A stretch of 64,000 nt of DNA from Aeoliella sp052161615 (GTDB lineage: Bacteria; Planctomycetota; Planctomycetia; Pirellulales; Lacipirellulaceae). The DNA lies in contig NZ_CP197417.1 of NCBI RefSeq assembly GCF_052161615.1, positions 2,790,001 to 2,854,000 on the forward strand. Direction: 5' to 3'. A program made the position numbers and the translations under genes. Positions within the stretch are counted from its first letter, which is position 1, and the number at the start of each line of letters is the position of its first letter. The notes beneath the pieces are model-generated. The model made no database searches, was not told the DNA's origin, and was given only the letters and a program-made list of their open reading frames with translations. Positions 43,205 through 52,470 of this stretch are shown piece after piece.

Positions 43205-43753
43205 ATGGCGGCGTTGGGTTGGTTTGGCTACGCGCGACTGGCATACTTCTCGCAACCAAAGCACGAGCGGCAACTGTACAAGGCAATCTGCCATCACAGC
43301 CATCGTCGTATCGTGGAAGTGGGCATCGGATCGGCGGAGCGAGCGATTCGCTTGATCTCCACCGCTCAGCGATTCACTCGCGATGGGTCGGTCTCCTATA
43401 CGGGACTCGACTGGTTCGAAGAGCGTCAGGCTCCCGCGGCTCCGCTGCCTTTGATTCACGCGCATCGTCAGCTCCAATTGACGGGCGCGAAGATCCGCCT
43501 AGTGCCCGGCACTCCCTCGATGACACTTCCGCAAGTGGCCAACGCGCTACAGCGGACCGACCTGCTGCTGATCTCGGCGGCGGTGGACGATGCGTCGCTC
43601 GAGAAGGCGTGGTTCTACATGCCGCGGATGTGCACGCCGACGACCATGGTGCTTCGCGAAGTGAAGAACGGTTCGGAGCATCGCCTGGAAGTGATTCCGG
43701 TCGCCGAACTCGAACGCCGCGCGGCACAGCGCGAATCGCGCCGGGCTGCTTAG
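43205..43753 (+). CDS. SAM-methyltransferase-like protein
   Basis: A 182-residue protein with a Rossmann-type first motif, RRIVEVGIGSAERAIRLI, then YTGLDWFEE as the adenine-side strand and LLLISAAVDDASLEK as a fourth strand. This is the pattern of class I methyltransferases, but no catalytic motif identifies a substrate. It stops within 4 nt of the convergent symporter stop (43750). The 371-nt gap before it (42834-43204) contains no gene I can support. Confidence 0.65.
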   Translation: MAALGWFGYARLAYFSQPKHERQLYKAICHHSHRRIVEVGIGSAERAIRLISTAQRFTRDGSVSYTGLDWFEERQAPAAPLPLIHAHRQLQLTGAKIRLVPGTPSMTLPQVANALQRTDLLLISAAVDDASLEKAWFYMPRMCTPTTMVLREVKNGSEHRLEVIPVAELERRAAQRESRRAA

Positions 43754-44739
43754 TCGATCGTGCTGGCTTCGCGGAGCGAGTTGTCGTTCGAAGAGTTGAC
43801 ACTCTTACGGCGCCAGTAGACCGCCAGCAGGCTGCCAATCACGGAGTGAGCGACCGACGACAGCGCGCAAGGTGCGGCGGCGATGGCGACGTGGGTCACG
43901 GGATTGGCGAAGTGCTCGCGGGCGAGAACCACGCCGAGTCCGGAGTTCTGCATGCCGACTTCGATGGAAATGGTACGCGAGATCCTCGAGTCGTAACCCA
44001 GCAGCCAGGCGAACGCGTATCCCAGCGCGAATCCGCCTGCGTGCAACGTGACGACCGCCGCGCCCAACTGCACGAAGTAGGTGAGAATCAGATCGCGATT
44101 GTCGCCCACGGCGCTGGCGCAGATCATCGCGATGGCAATGACGCTTACGAGGGGCGAGAACGTGGTGATGCGCTCAACGGTTCGCGGCAGGTAGCGATTG
44201 AGGAGCACACCTGCGATCACGGGGAGCAGCACCACCTTCACGGTGGAAAGCAGCAGCCCCGCCGCGTCTACGGGCAGCCGTTCGCCGACAAGCCACTTGG
44301 TGAGCAGCGGCGTTATCACGATGGCTCCGAACGTCGAGCAGGTGGTCATCAGCACCGAAAGCGCCAAGTGTCCACGCGCCAGGTAGGTGACGACGTTCGA
44401 CGCCGTGCCGCCGGGGCAGCAGGCCACCAGGATGATTCCGACGGCAAGCTCAGTCGGAAGGTCGAACGTTGCGGCGATCAGCCAGCCCATGAACGGCATG
44501 ATGGTAAATTGGGCAACGAACCCTATCGCAATTGGTTTGGGAGCGCGGAGCACCTCGAGAAAATCGCCCGCTGTGAGCGTGACCCCCATGCCCAGCATGA
44601 TGACGCCAAGGGCGTAGATCGTCAGCGGCCCAAACCAGTGGAACAGCGAAGGGTCCCACAGCGCTGCCACCGCGAAGGCCACAACCCACACGGGGAACAG
44701 GTTGGTCAGGAGCGAGAGCGTGCGAACCAATTTGTCCAA
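43750..44739 (-). CDS. Bile acid:sodium symporter (SBF) family protein
   Basis: About 329 residues from a TTG at 44739-44737 with AGGTAG upstream; the frame extends to 44850 by another TTG without a better site. Ten hydrophobic helices with the family's characteristic stretches: GVIMLGMGVTLTAGDF, ACCPGGTASNVVTYLARG (the helix-break crossing region), and a C-terminal SIEVGMQNSGLGVVLA. It is an inner-membrane sodium-coupled transporter of an organic anion. Convergent with the methyltransferase-like gene and divergent from the kinase. Confidence 0.88.
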   Translation of the reverse strand: MDKLVRTLSLLTNLFPVWVVAFAVAALWDPSLFHWFGPLTIYALGVIMLGMGVTLTAGDFLEVLRAPKPIAIGFVAQFTIMPFMGWLIAATFDLPTELAVGIILVACCPGGTASNVVTYLARGHLALSVLMTTCSTFGAIVITPLLTKWLVGERLPVDAAGLLLSTVKVVLLPVIAGVLLNRYLPRTVERITTFSPLVSVIAIAMICASAVGDNRDLILTYFVQLGAAVVTLHAGGFALGYAFAWLLGYDSRISRTISIEVGMQNSGLGVVLAREHFANPVTHVAIAAAPCALSSVAHSVIGSLLAVYWRRKSVNSSNDNSLREASTID

Positions 44740-44986
44740 CGGTGGTCTACCTGTTATTCGGTTCGCCGAAAAAGAGCTAAGAACGGCAGCATATCCCGCG
44801 AGCCCGTAAGTTTCTACGCGGGTTTGATTGCCGGACGAAAAATAGGCCAATGGATAGAAAACGCTACCGAATACTGGTCAGGAGATCTGCCCAATTCGGC
44901 ATTCCGTGCGTAAGATAACAAGTCGTCGCTCCGGCGGGAGAGTCCCCGCGGCTGCCGACGATTCCCACCCCGTCAGCCGAGCTCCC

Positions 44987-46657
44987 ATGGCCGACAAGCA
45001 TTTCGACGCGAATCAAGAAACCATCGAGGCCCCGACGCCGGTGCCGTTGGGTGGCAGCACGGACCGCCTGCGTGACGCAGCGCGGAAGCTGGTGAACGTG
45101 GTCGAAGGCTCAACGCCCCACCTAAGCAACGAGACTCGCGATGTACTTCGCGTGCGGCTGTTTGCGGCGAGCGTGTTGTTCTTTCTTGGCTTTTTCGCGT
45201 TCGAGATTCGCTGGATCTTTGTGACCGACAACCTTGTGTCGAATTGGTTGTTCTGGGTGCATGGCACGGTGACATTGGTGATGGCACTGATGGCCCTGCT
45301 GATGTGGCGGGCGAAGGACATCTCTCTTGCGAAACTGCGTCTCGCGGAACTGGTGATCTTCGCCGACCCGGCAATTTACTTCCTAGTGTTGTCGCAGCAA
45401 GCCCTTCAACGTGCGGCGAACCTGGACGAGGGTGCGCATCTTCCGGTGATCGTCGCGCCGTGGATGATGCTGATCTTCACTTACGCGCTATTCATTCCCA
45501 ACAACTGGCAGCGTGCCGCAGCGGTGCTGGTGCCGATGGGCCTCGCGCCAATTGGCGTGATCCTGTTGCAGCACTTTCAATGCTCCGGCTTTCAGGAATG
45601 TGCGGCCACCCCAGAGTTCGATAGCTACACCAGCGAGCAAGCGATGATCATGATCTTGAACGTCGCGATCGCGGTCGTCGGCGTCCATCTGATCAACTTG
45701 ATGCGGCGGCAAGCGTTTGCGGCCAAGCAATTAGGCCAGTATCGCCTAAAGCAAAAACTCGGCAGCGGCGGCATGGGCGAAGTCTATCTGGCCGAGCATC
45801 AAATGATGAAGCGGCCCTGCGCCATCAAGCTCATCAAGCCCGAGAAGGCCGGGGATCCGAAAGTCATGGCCCGATTCGAGCGCGAAGTTCGCATGACCGC
45901 CAAGCTTTCGCACTGGAACTCCATCGACATCTTCGACTACGGCAATACGGCGGACGGGACGTTCTACTACGTCATGGAGTACCTGCCTGGCCACAACATT
46001 GGCGAGCTGGTCGATCAAGGGGGTGCGCTGCCTCCGGCACGTGCGGTCTACTTGATGAAGCAGGTCTGTGCGGCGCTCGCCGAGGCGCATGGCATTGGTC
46101 TGGTGCATCGCGACATCAAGCCTGCGAACATTTTCTGTGCGTATCGCGGTGGCGAGTTCGACGTGGCGAAGCTGCTCGACTTCGGCCTCGCAAAGCCCAC
46201 CGTGAAGAGCGACGAAACGCAGCTTACTCAAGAAGGCTCGATCACGGGCTCGCCGCTGTTCATGGCTCCCGAGCAAGCGACTGGTGAGCGCGACGCCGAC
46301 GCGCGTAGCGACATTTACTCGCTGGGTGCCGTGCTGTTCTTCATGCTCACCGGTCGACCTCCTTTTATGTACGACAACGCCATGCGGGTGATTGTCGCCC
46401 ACGTCTCCGAGGACGCCCCGCTGGTCCGCGAGTTCGCCGTCGATATTCCGTTGGAGCTCGAAGAGATCGTCATGCGGTGCCTGGAAAAGGACGCGGACGA
46501 CCGCTTCCAGGACGTGGCGTCGCTGCGTGCGGCGCTGAACGACGTTCCGCTAGCCGACGACTGGACCTCGGCCCTCGCCTCGGAGTGGTGGAACTGCAAA
46601 GCCTGCCCGCAGCGCAAGGCCATGGCGGCCGCGGCTGTGGAAGAGGCGGCGGTTTAA
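44987..46657 (+). CDS. Membrane Ser/Thr protein kinase with N-terminal transmembrane domain
   Basis: 556 residues from ATG 44987 (GTG at 44906 would add 27). The N-terminal half carries about six hydrophobic helices (VLFFLGFFAFEIRWIF, GTVTLVMALMALL, ELVIFADPAIYFLVL, PWMMLIFTYALF, and others). The kinase domain starts near residue 251: GQYRLKQKLGSGGMGEVYLA, catalytic Lys in CAIKLI, HRDIKPANIF, LLDFGLAKP, MAPEQATG. This is the reverse of the usual bacterial STK, where the kinase is N-terminal and a helix follows. No extracellular sensor domain is visible. Confidence 0.9.
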   Translation: MADKHFDANQETIEAPTPVPLGGSTDRLRDAARKLVNVVEGSTPHLSNETRDVLRVRLFAASVLFFLGFFAFEIRWIFVTDNLVSNWLFWVHGTVTLVMALMALLMWRAKDISLAKLRLAELVIFADPAIYFLVLSQQALQRAANLDEGAHLPVIVAPWMMLIFTYALFIPNNWQRAAAVLVPMGLAPIGVILLQHFQCSGFQECAATPEFDSYTSEQAMIMILNVAIAVVGVHLINLMRRQAFAAKQLGQYRLKQKLGSGGMGEVYLAEHQMMKRPCAIKLIKPEKAGDPKVMARFEREVRMTAKLSHWNSIDIFDYGNTADGTFYYVMEYLPGHNIGELVDQGGALPPARAVYLMKQVCAALAEAHGIGLVHRDIKPANIFCAYRGGEFDVAKLLDFGLAKPTVKSDETQLTQEGSITGSPLFMAPEQATGERDADARSDIYSLGAVLFFMLTGRPPFMYDNAMRVIVAHVSEDAPLVREFAVDIPLELEEIVMRCLEKDADDRFQDVASLRAALNDVPLADDWTSALASEWWNCKACPQRKAMAAAAVEEAAV

Positions 46658-46877
46658 TCGGGCATTAGAGGAGAATGAATTACGACGCGCGGAACTCGGG
46701 CTCGGGAGGCCTTCCAAACTGCCGAAAATGGGCCTCAGATACTCCTCCTTCAGGCGTTCCCCCCGCGTTTGCGGCTAGCCGATTGCGAACCGTTGGCTTA
46801 AACTAGGGGTCTCGCTTTCTAGCGAGCCTTGTTCGTGCTTGTGTCCTCCCCATCCACCCCTTGTTCTGCTGCCGAAA

Positions 46878-48278
46878 ATGCCCCGCACGTTGTTTGAAAA
46901 GATTTGGGATAATCACGTTGTCCACGCGGAAGAGGGGCGGCAGACCATTCTGTACATCGATCTGCACCTGGTTCACGAAGTGACCAGCGCGCAGGCGTTC
47001 GAGGGACTTCGCCTCGCGGGCCGTAAGGTGCGACGTCCCGAGCGGACCATCGCGACCGCCGACCACAACGTGCCGACCACTGATCGCAGCCTGCCGATCG
47101 CCGATCCGATTAGCAAACAGCAGATCGACACGCTGCGAAACAACTGCGCCGAGTTCGGCATCAAGCACTACGACTTGGGAGACATCCATCAGGGTATCGT
47201 GCACGTGATCGGTCCCGAGCTTGGCTACACGCAGCCCGGCATGACCATCGTGTGTGGCGACAGTCACACCTCGACGCATGGTGCGTTCGGCGCGCTGGCG
47301 TTCGGCATCGGCACCAGCGAGGTCGAGCACGTGCTCGCCACGCAGACGTTGCTGCAATCGAAAGCCAAAACGCTTGAGCTGCGCGTCGATGGCAAACTTG
47401 GCCGCGGGGTGACGGCCAAGGACATGATCCTGTTCCTTATCGGCCAGCTCACCACCAGCGGCGGCACGGGCTACTGCATCGAGTACACCGGCGACGTGGT
47501 CCGCAATTTGACCATGGAAGAACGGATGACCGTCTGCAACATGTCGATCGAAGCAGGCGCTCGTGCAGGCATGATCGCCCCCGACGACGTGACGTTCGAG
47601 TACCTCAAGGGTCGTCCTTTCTGCCCGCAAGGTGCGGCATGGGACGCCGCGGTCGCCGAGTGGCGTAAGCTGCCGACCGATGCGGGTGCGAAGTACGACA
47701 AGTCGCTCGTATTCAACGGAGCCGACATCGAGCCGCAAGTCTCGTGGGGCACGAATCCGGGGCAGGTCGCCAGCGTGCTTTCCCGCGTGCCGAACCCCAG
47801 CGACTTCTCGGATCCCACCGATCAGAAGACCACCGCCCAGGCCCTGGAGTACATGGGCATTGCGGCGGGGCAGCCGATCGTCGACCTCGCACTCGACCGC
47901 GTGTTCATCGGCAGTTGCACCAACGGCCGCATCGAGGACCTGCGTGCCGCGGCCGAAATTGCCAAGGGCCGCAAAGTGTCAGACCGCGTCCAGGCGATGG
48001 TTGTCCCTGGCAGCGGGCTGGTGAAGCAGCAGGCCGAGAAAGAAGGCCTCGATAAGATTTTCCGCGAAGCTGGCTTCGACTGGCGCGAGGCGGGCTGCAG
48101 CATGTGCCTGGCAATGAATCCCGACAAACTGGAGCCAGGCGAACGCTGTGCCTCGACCTCCAACCGCAACTTCGAAGGCCGCCAAGGCCGCGGCGGCCGG
48201 ACGCATTTGGTGTCCCCCGCGATGGCCGCCGCAGCGGCGATTGAAGGGCACTTTGTGGATGTGCGGGATTGGAGCTAG
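46878..48278 (+). CDS. leuC: 3-isopropylmalate dehydratase large subunit
   Basis: About 466 residues from ATG 46878. Aconitase-family motifs: TLFEKIWDNHVV, HLVHEVTSAQAFEGLR, GDSHTSTHGAFGALAFGIGTSEVEHVLATQ, and the cluster cysteines in FIGSCTNGRIEDL, CSMCLAMNPD. It isomerises 2-isopropylmalate to 3-isopropylmalate, step 2 of leucine biosynthesis, as heterodimer with LeuD. The leuD gene follows, but only after an intervening gene of 267 codons. Confidence 0.96.
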   Translation: MPRTLFEKIWDNHVVHAEEGRQTILYIDLHLVHEVTSAQAFEGLRLAGRKVRRPERTIATADHNVPTTDRSLPIADPISKQQIDTLRNNCAEFGIKHYDLGDIHQGIVHVIGPELGYTQPGMTIVCGDSHTSTHGAFGALAFGIGTSEVEHVLATQTLLQSKAKTLELRVDGKLGRGVTAKDMILFLIGQLTTSGGTGYCIEYTGDVVRNLTMEERMTVCNMSIEAGARAGMIAPDDVTFEYLKGRPFCPQGAAWDAAVAEWRKLPTDAGAKYDKSLVFNGADIEPQVSWGTNPGQVASVLSRVPNPSDFSDPTDQKTTAQALEYMGIAAGQPIVDLALDRVFIGSCTNGRIEDLRAAAEIAKGRKVSDRVQAMVVPGSGLVKQQAEKEGLDKIFREAGFDWREAGCSMCLAMNPDKLEPGERCASTSNRNFEGRQGRGGRTHLVSPAMAAAAAIEGHFVDVRDWS

Positions 48279-48284
48279 AGCAGG

Positions 48285-49088
48285 ATGGGAATCCGATCCA
48301 CGCTCGCACGATGGTGGCAGCGACCGTCAGGTGCCTGGTATGAAGTGGGCGAACTCTCGATCCATTCAGGTAGATTACTAATCCACGACATCATGTATGG
48401 CTGGGGGGACGATGCCGAAATCGTAGTGCCAGCGGGGAAGTACTTGGTCCGAGCCTTCTTTGGCCCCACAGACGCTCCTGCACCGTTTACCGGCAGTATC
48501 GTTCAGCGCGTGCAGATCATGAACCGACCCGATGCGGCCGGAACATTCCATGTCGTAAGAGAAGTAGGGGTCGACATGGCGAGGATCACCGTCTCCGACG
48601 CACAAGATCTAAGCGACTACATCGAGTACGAAGGGAAAGAACGGGTTGGATACGTTTTATGCAACCCAAAGGAGCCAGCCGACGGTGAGAATATCCTAAA
48701 ACGGCTGCTGAAGGATAAGTATGGACTTGCCGTCGCAAAAGCACGCCTTCCTAGCCGGTATGCACGAATTGAAAGGCCGATTTCGAAAGAGCTCGAGCGG
48801 TCTATCCTCGAAGATGTGGAGCGCATTCCGGAGTTCAGTCGCAATTCCTTCATTTACTTCCACGTGGTGACCGCGAATACATTCGATCGGGTCAATAGTT
48901 TCAGCCAACCGTATGGCATGATGCCGATAGATAGTACTGGTTCTGCTAGAATGGCGGTTGTTCAGAGCGGATATGGCGATGGATGCTACCCCGTCAGCCT
49001 ATGCCAGGACGGAGCTGGAGGTGTCTGCGTCCAAGTCGACTTTGAAGGCACCTACACCGAAGACTTTGTAAAGTCGTTTGCGAATTGA
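48285..49088 (+). CDS. Uncharacterised protein inserted between leuC and leuD
   Basis: A 267-residue protein beginning 6 nt after the leuC stop. It has no signal peptide or helix and no domain I can name with confidence: WYEVGELSIHSGRLLIHD and DDAEIVVPAGKYLVRAF at the start, and SGYGDGCYPVSLCQDGAGG near the end, which recalls DUF4241-like proteins. Its base composition is visibly lower in GC than leuC and leuD, with more A/T at third positions. That suggests acquired sequence. It leaves the leu operon order intact. Confidence 0.75.
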   Translation: MGIRSTLARWWQRPSGAWYEVGELSIHSGRLLIHDIMYGWGDDAEIVVPAGKYLVRAFFGPTDAPAPFTGSIVQRVQIMNRPDAAGTFHVVREVGVDMARITVSDAQDLSDYIEYEGKERVGYVLCNPKEPADGENILKRLLKDKYGLAVAKARLPSRYARIERPISKELERSILEDVERIPEFSRNSFIYFHVVTANTFDRVNSFSQPYGMMPIDSTGSARMAVVQSGYGDGCYPVSLCQDGAGGVCVQVDFEGTYTEDFVKSFAN

Positions 49089-49100
49089 GCGAGATTTTTC

Positions 49101-49688
49101 ATGAAACCTTTCACTACCCTCACCGGTCTTGTTGTTGCTATGGACCGGGCGAATGTCGATACCGATCAGATCATTCCCAAGCAGTTCCTCAAGCGAATTG
49201 AGCGGACCGGGTTTGGTGAGTTCCTGTTTTGGGACTGGCGGAAAAAGGAAGATGGGACGGAAGACCCTGACTTCGAGCTCAATCGCCCCGAGGCGAAGGG
49301 GGCGAGCATCCTCCTCGCGAGGCGGAATTTTGGCTCGGGATCGAGTCGCGAACACGCCCCGTGGGCGCTCGACGACTACGGCTTCCGCGTGATCGTGGCA
49401 CCCAGCTTCGCCGACATTTTCTACAACAACTGCTTCAAGAATGGCATGCTGCCGATCATCCTCAGCGAGGACCAGGTCGAGGAACTGTTCCAGCGTGCCG
49501 CGAAGCACCCAGGTTACCAACTGAAAGCTGATCTGGAAAAACTTACGCTAAGCGACGATCATGGTTTCGTAGCGAAGATCGAAGTCGACCCCTTCCGCCG
49601 GCATTGTTTGCTGAATGGCCTGGACGACATCGGTCTGACGCTGGAGCACGAAGCCAAAATCTCCGCGTACGAAGCCAGTCATGCCTAA
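49101..49688 (+). CDS. leuD: 3-isopropylmalate dehydratase small subunit
   Basis: A 195-residue protein with LeuD motifs: VDTDQIIPKQFLKRI (active-site region), FLFWDWR, LARRNFGSGSSREHAPWAL, and VIVAPSFADIFYNNCFKNG. Partner of LeuC. The stop overlaps the next gene's start by 8 nt. Separated from leuC by 822 nt, unlike the usual adjacency. Confidence 0.96.
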   Translation: MKPFTTLTGLVVAMDRANVDTDQIIPKQFLKRIERTGFGEFLFWDWRKKEDGTEDPDFELNRPEAKGASILLARRNFGSGSSREHAPWALDDYGFRVIVAPSFADIFYNNCFKNGMLPIILSEDQVEELFQRAAKHPGYQLKADLEKLTLSDDHGFVAKIEVDPFRRHCLLNGLDDIGLTLEHEAKISAYEASHA

Positions 49689-50736
49689 AACGAAAACTCG
49701 CGTCCGCATTTCCGCCGCTCTCCTCAGCGGCATGGTTCTCACAGCCCTTGCCGTCCTGCTCGCCCCCTTGGCGGTGGCCCAAAAGGCCGACACGACGGCC
49801 GACGACCTGAACGTCGAGGAAATTGCGGACGGACTGGTCGACCCGATCGCGGTGGTGGTGCGGCCTGGCGGGAGCCGTTCGGGGCCCGATTTGCTGGTGG
49901 TCGAGTCGCCAACGGGCCGGGTGCTTGGTCTCTCCACAGCAAAGCCGGATGCGGAGCCGGTGGAAGTTCTGCCGTCGGTCAGCGCGGACGGCACCGAGAA
50001 GGTGGGCCCCGCACTGTTTCGCTCGCGAAACCGGCTGCTGCTGGGCTCGACGGCCGCTGACCATTCGTCGGCGTCGATTGTTGAGTTCGATATCGACGAC
50101 GAAAAGTTGCCGATGAAGCCCAGCGACCGCACCGTGCTGTTTACCTACAAGCCTGAGTCTGGCCAAGTGAAGCTCGCGAGCATGGCGCGGGATGTCGACT
50201 CGCTGATCGTCGCGACGAACGACCATCAGTGGCTCCTGACGGGAAAGCTGAAGAGCGGGCCCGCCGAGGCGCTCACCAAGTACATCGACACACTGAGCAT
50301 GACCAAGGTCGGCACGCCCCAAGCCGTGGCGTACAACGACAAGGGTTACGTGGTCGTCGCCGAGACCGGGAAGGACAACGACAAGGGGGATTCGATGCTC
50401 GTGTTCTATCACCCCAGCGACTCGACCACCAAGCCGCTCTTGGCGCTGCCATTCAATCTCGATGGCATCCGCGCGCTAGCCTACAGCCCGACGACCGGTT
50501 GTCTGTACGCGGCAGCGGCGGAAGCACTCACCGAACGCTCGGGCATCTTCCGCATCGATTCGGCAATCGATCCCGATACCAAGCAGCAGTCGTGTAACAC
50601 GGTGCTGATTACCGAGACAGCCCTGCCGACCGCGATGGCGTTCGCCGAAGATGGCACGCTGTACGTGACCGTCGTCGACATGGAAGAGAGCCAGGACGCT
50701 AGCGGCAAGTTGCTGAAGTTGACAGGCGGACTTTAG
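49681..50736 (+). CDS. Exported beta-propeller-like protein
   Basis: A 351-residue protein with signal peptide (about 1-35, ALAVLLAPLAVAQK). The mature part has repeated short beta motifs of the NHL/propeller kind (IADGLVDPIAVVVRPGG, PQAVAYNDKGYVVVAET, IRALAYSPTTGCLYAAA, PTAMAFAEDGTLYVTVVD). Overlaps leuD by 8 nt, so translation may be coupled, although a link to leucine synthesis is not obvious. Function unknown; periplasmic ligand binding is plausible. Confidence 0.7.
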   Translation: MPKTKTRVRISAALLSGMVLTALAVLLAPLAVAQKADTTADDLNVEEIADGLVDPIAVVVRPGGSRSGPDLLVVESPTGRVLGLSTAKPDAEPVEVLPSVSADGTEKVGPALFRSRNRLLLGSTAADHSSASIVEFDIDDEKLPMKPSDRTVLFTYKPESGQVKLASMARDVDSLIVATNDHQWLLTGKLKSGPAEALTKYIDTLSMTKVGTPQAVAYNDKGYVVVAETGKDNDKGDSMLVFYHPSDSTTKPLLALPFNLDGIRALAYSPTTGCLYAAAAEALTERSGIFRIDSAIDPDTKQQSCNTVLITETALPTAMAFAEDGTLYVTVVDMEESQDASGKLLKLTGGL

Positions 50737-50748
50737 CCCGAGGAATGC

Positions 50749-51072
50749 ATGGCGACTCGCCGCGAAAAAATCGAAGCCATGCTCGTGGACGAGCCGAAAG
50801 ATGTGTTCCTGCGCTATAGCCTGGCGATGGAGCTCGACAAAGAGGGCGACCACGACCGCAGCCTCGATCTGCTAACCGAACTAATCGAAGAATCGCCCCC
50901 CTACATCCCGGCGTTCTTCATGGCGGGCCAGCAACTCGCAAGAATCGACCGCGTGAGCAAAGCCCGCGATGTCCTCCGCGTCGGCATCGAAATGGCCCGC
51001 GAGCAAGGCAACGCCCACGCGGCGGGGGAGATGAGCGAGTTTTTGGCTTCGCTGGGGTCGGCGGGGGAGTAA
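50749..51072 (+). CDS. TPR-type small protein
   Basis: A 107-residue protein, start ATG 50749, 12 nt after the previous stop. Two to three tetratricopeptide helices: VFLRYSLAMELDKEGDHDRSLDLLTEL, YIPAFFMAGQQLARIDRVSKARDVL, GNAHAAGEMSEFLA. Cytoplasmic scaffold; partner unknown. Likely in an operon with the propeller protein. Confidence 0.8.
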   Translation: MATRREKIEAMLVDEPKDVFLRYSLAMELDKEGDHDRSLDLLTELIEESPPYIPAFFMAGQQLARIDRVSKARDVLRVGIEMAREQGNAHAAGEMSEFLASLGSAGE

Positions 51073-51220
51073 GCGGCGATCCGTCAGTTTACCCAGCGCG
51101 GCGTTGCGGCTCGTTCCTCGCCTGCACTTGCCCTGGGCTGACATGTTTTGCCTGTTCCGGGCGTTTAAGGAAATTCTTTCATTCGCGATGATTAGCGCGA
51201 TTTACGGGCAAGTTTCTCCG

Positions 51221-51643
51221 CTAGAATTCGCTATTTACCGCGTTTCGGACGCTCTCCCATAGCCCAGGCGACAGGTCGTGTGGCACACCTTGGAGAAGTG
51301 ACTTCACAACTTCATCGGGATCGACGTTTTGAACGATCGCAATCGCTCCGCAAGCGATTGCCGGCGAGCGACTCATGCCCGCGCTGCAACAGACCAGCGT
51401 CGATACGTCATACCTCAGTAGTTGCGCTGTCGATTGAAGTGCGAGGCGAAGCCTCGATGAAGCGTTGTCCGCAGAGTCGGCGATGGGGATTCGCAAGTAG
51501 GTTACCTCGCGCGGCAGAACAGCCGGTGGGTCGCTGAGCGAGAGATCGACCACGGCCGAAATTGTTTGTTGCAGCTCGGACGTCCACGGTCGGATATCAT
51601 GCGCGTTACCGATCCAGAGTTTGCGGTCGAGTAGTGGTCGCAT
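51221..51643 (-). CDS. Dual-specificity protein phosphatase
   Basis: A 140-residue protein with the Cx5R loop VCCSAGMSRSPAIA (Cys nucleophile, Arg), preceded by YLRIPIADSADN, an Asp that is probably the general acid. This is the fold of DSPc cysteine phosphatases. It probably acts on phosphoserine, threonine or tyrosine proteins; planctomycetes encode many kinases. Convergent with the TPR gene. Confidence 0.85.
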   Translation of the reverse strand: MRPLLDRKLWIGNAHDIRPWTSELQQTISAVVDLSLSDPPAVLPREVTYLRIPIADSADNASSRLRLALQSTAQLLRYDVSTLVCCSAGMSRSPAIACGAIAIVQNVDPDEVVKSLLQGVPHDLSPGLWESVRNAVNSEF

Positions 51644-51737
51644 AATGACGTTGGGTCGCTAGTATCGTCACCGCAATGCTAAGAACTGGGGGCTCGTAAG
51701 ACACGTCCCCAGGCACCCGACGCGTCATTCGCGGTCG

Positions 51738-52283
51738 CTACTTCTTGCACGCGGTCGCCACTGCACAACTCACGCACGAGCTGCATCCCCCCTGGCCTTT
51801 CGCATCTTCGGTGCCGCAACCGGGGCCGCAGCCTTCGAGCAGGGTGTCGGTGAACTGGCGGAACTTCACGGTCGCTTCGTAGGCTTCGGCGAGTTCGGCG
51901 GTGCAGGCGTCCACGGCCGGAGTGACTTCACCTAAGAAGTAGAAATAGAGACCTTGGCCATCAAGCAGATGCTCGACATCGACGAGCGTTGCCGAGAGCC
52001 CGCGGTCCGCGAGCAACTCGCGGCAAGCCTCGAAGGCTTCGTCGCGGCGGCGGTCCATCCGTTCGGCGAGCATTTCGTCCTCGACCGTCATGGCCCGGAG
52101 GAGCTCGCCATCGGCTTCGCGTGGGTCTTGCCAGCCGTCGGGCTCGGTGAGCACTTCGCCCGATTCGAGGCCACGGACGGTGCGGACCACCACGCGGCGG
52201 CCCCGGGGGTAGATGGTCCCTTCGGGCGAACGAAACTGCCCAACGAGCCCCATGGCACCAACGCGTATCAAGTGATTCGACAT
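51738..52283 (-). CDS. PSP1-domain-like protein with C-terminal Cys tail
   Basis: A 181-residue protein. The N-terminal about 150 residues follow the PSP1 C-terminal domain pattern: RVVVRTVRGLESGEVL, then the DGQGLYFYFLGE strand and KFRQFTDTLLE. The last 30 residues are Cys-rich (CGPGCG, CSSCVSC), possibly a metal or iron-sulphur site. PSP1-domain proteins (RicT in Bacillus) bind [4Fe-4S] clusters and act in RNA processing. That connection is suggested, not shown. Confidence 0.75.
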   Translation of the reverse strand: MSNHLIRVGAMGLVGQFRSPEGTIYPRGRRVVVRTVRGLESGEVLTEPDGWQDPREADGELLRAMTVEDEMLAERMDRRRDEAFEACRELLADRGLSATLVDVEHLLDGQGLYFYFLGEVTPAVDACTAELAEAYEATVKFRQFTDTLLEGCGPGCGTEDAKGQGGCSSCVSCAVATACKK

Positions 52284-52303
52284 GCAGTCTCAGAAGAATA
52301 GGT

Positions 52304-52328
52304 GAGCCGGGTCGTCGCCGACCCCGGA
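52304..52328. repeat. GC stem-loop related to the dispersed repeat
   Basis: The sequence GAGCCGGGTCGTCGCCGACCCCGGA matches the stem of the 80-bp repeat in reverse orientation. Between the PSP1-like start and the bioB leader; a short stem CCGGGTCG/CGACCCGG can form. Confidence 0.55.
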
Positions 52329-52470
52329 CTTTTGTCGTTGAACGGATATATCCATTGTGAGCCGCCCATCCGCCTGCGGGCAAGGGCAGAACGGCGTCAC
52401 CCTTGCCTCGCTGGGGCCGCCAAACGATACTGGCGGGACGATTTTTCCCGCTTTTCGAGGATCCCTTCGC

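Noticed and set aside
43006..44913. 635-codon plus-strand ORF across the symporter region
   Set aside because: It is antisense to an SBF symporter with clear helices; its own translation is Arg/Gly/Asp-rich without domains, a typical high-GC shadow.
46803..47738. 311-codon minus-strand ORF over leuC
   Set aside because: Antisense shadow of leuC; no SD and no similarity to any family.
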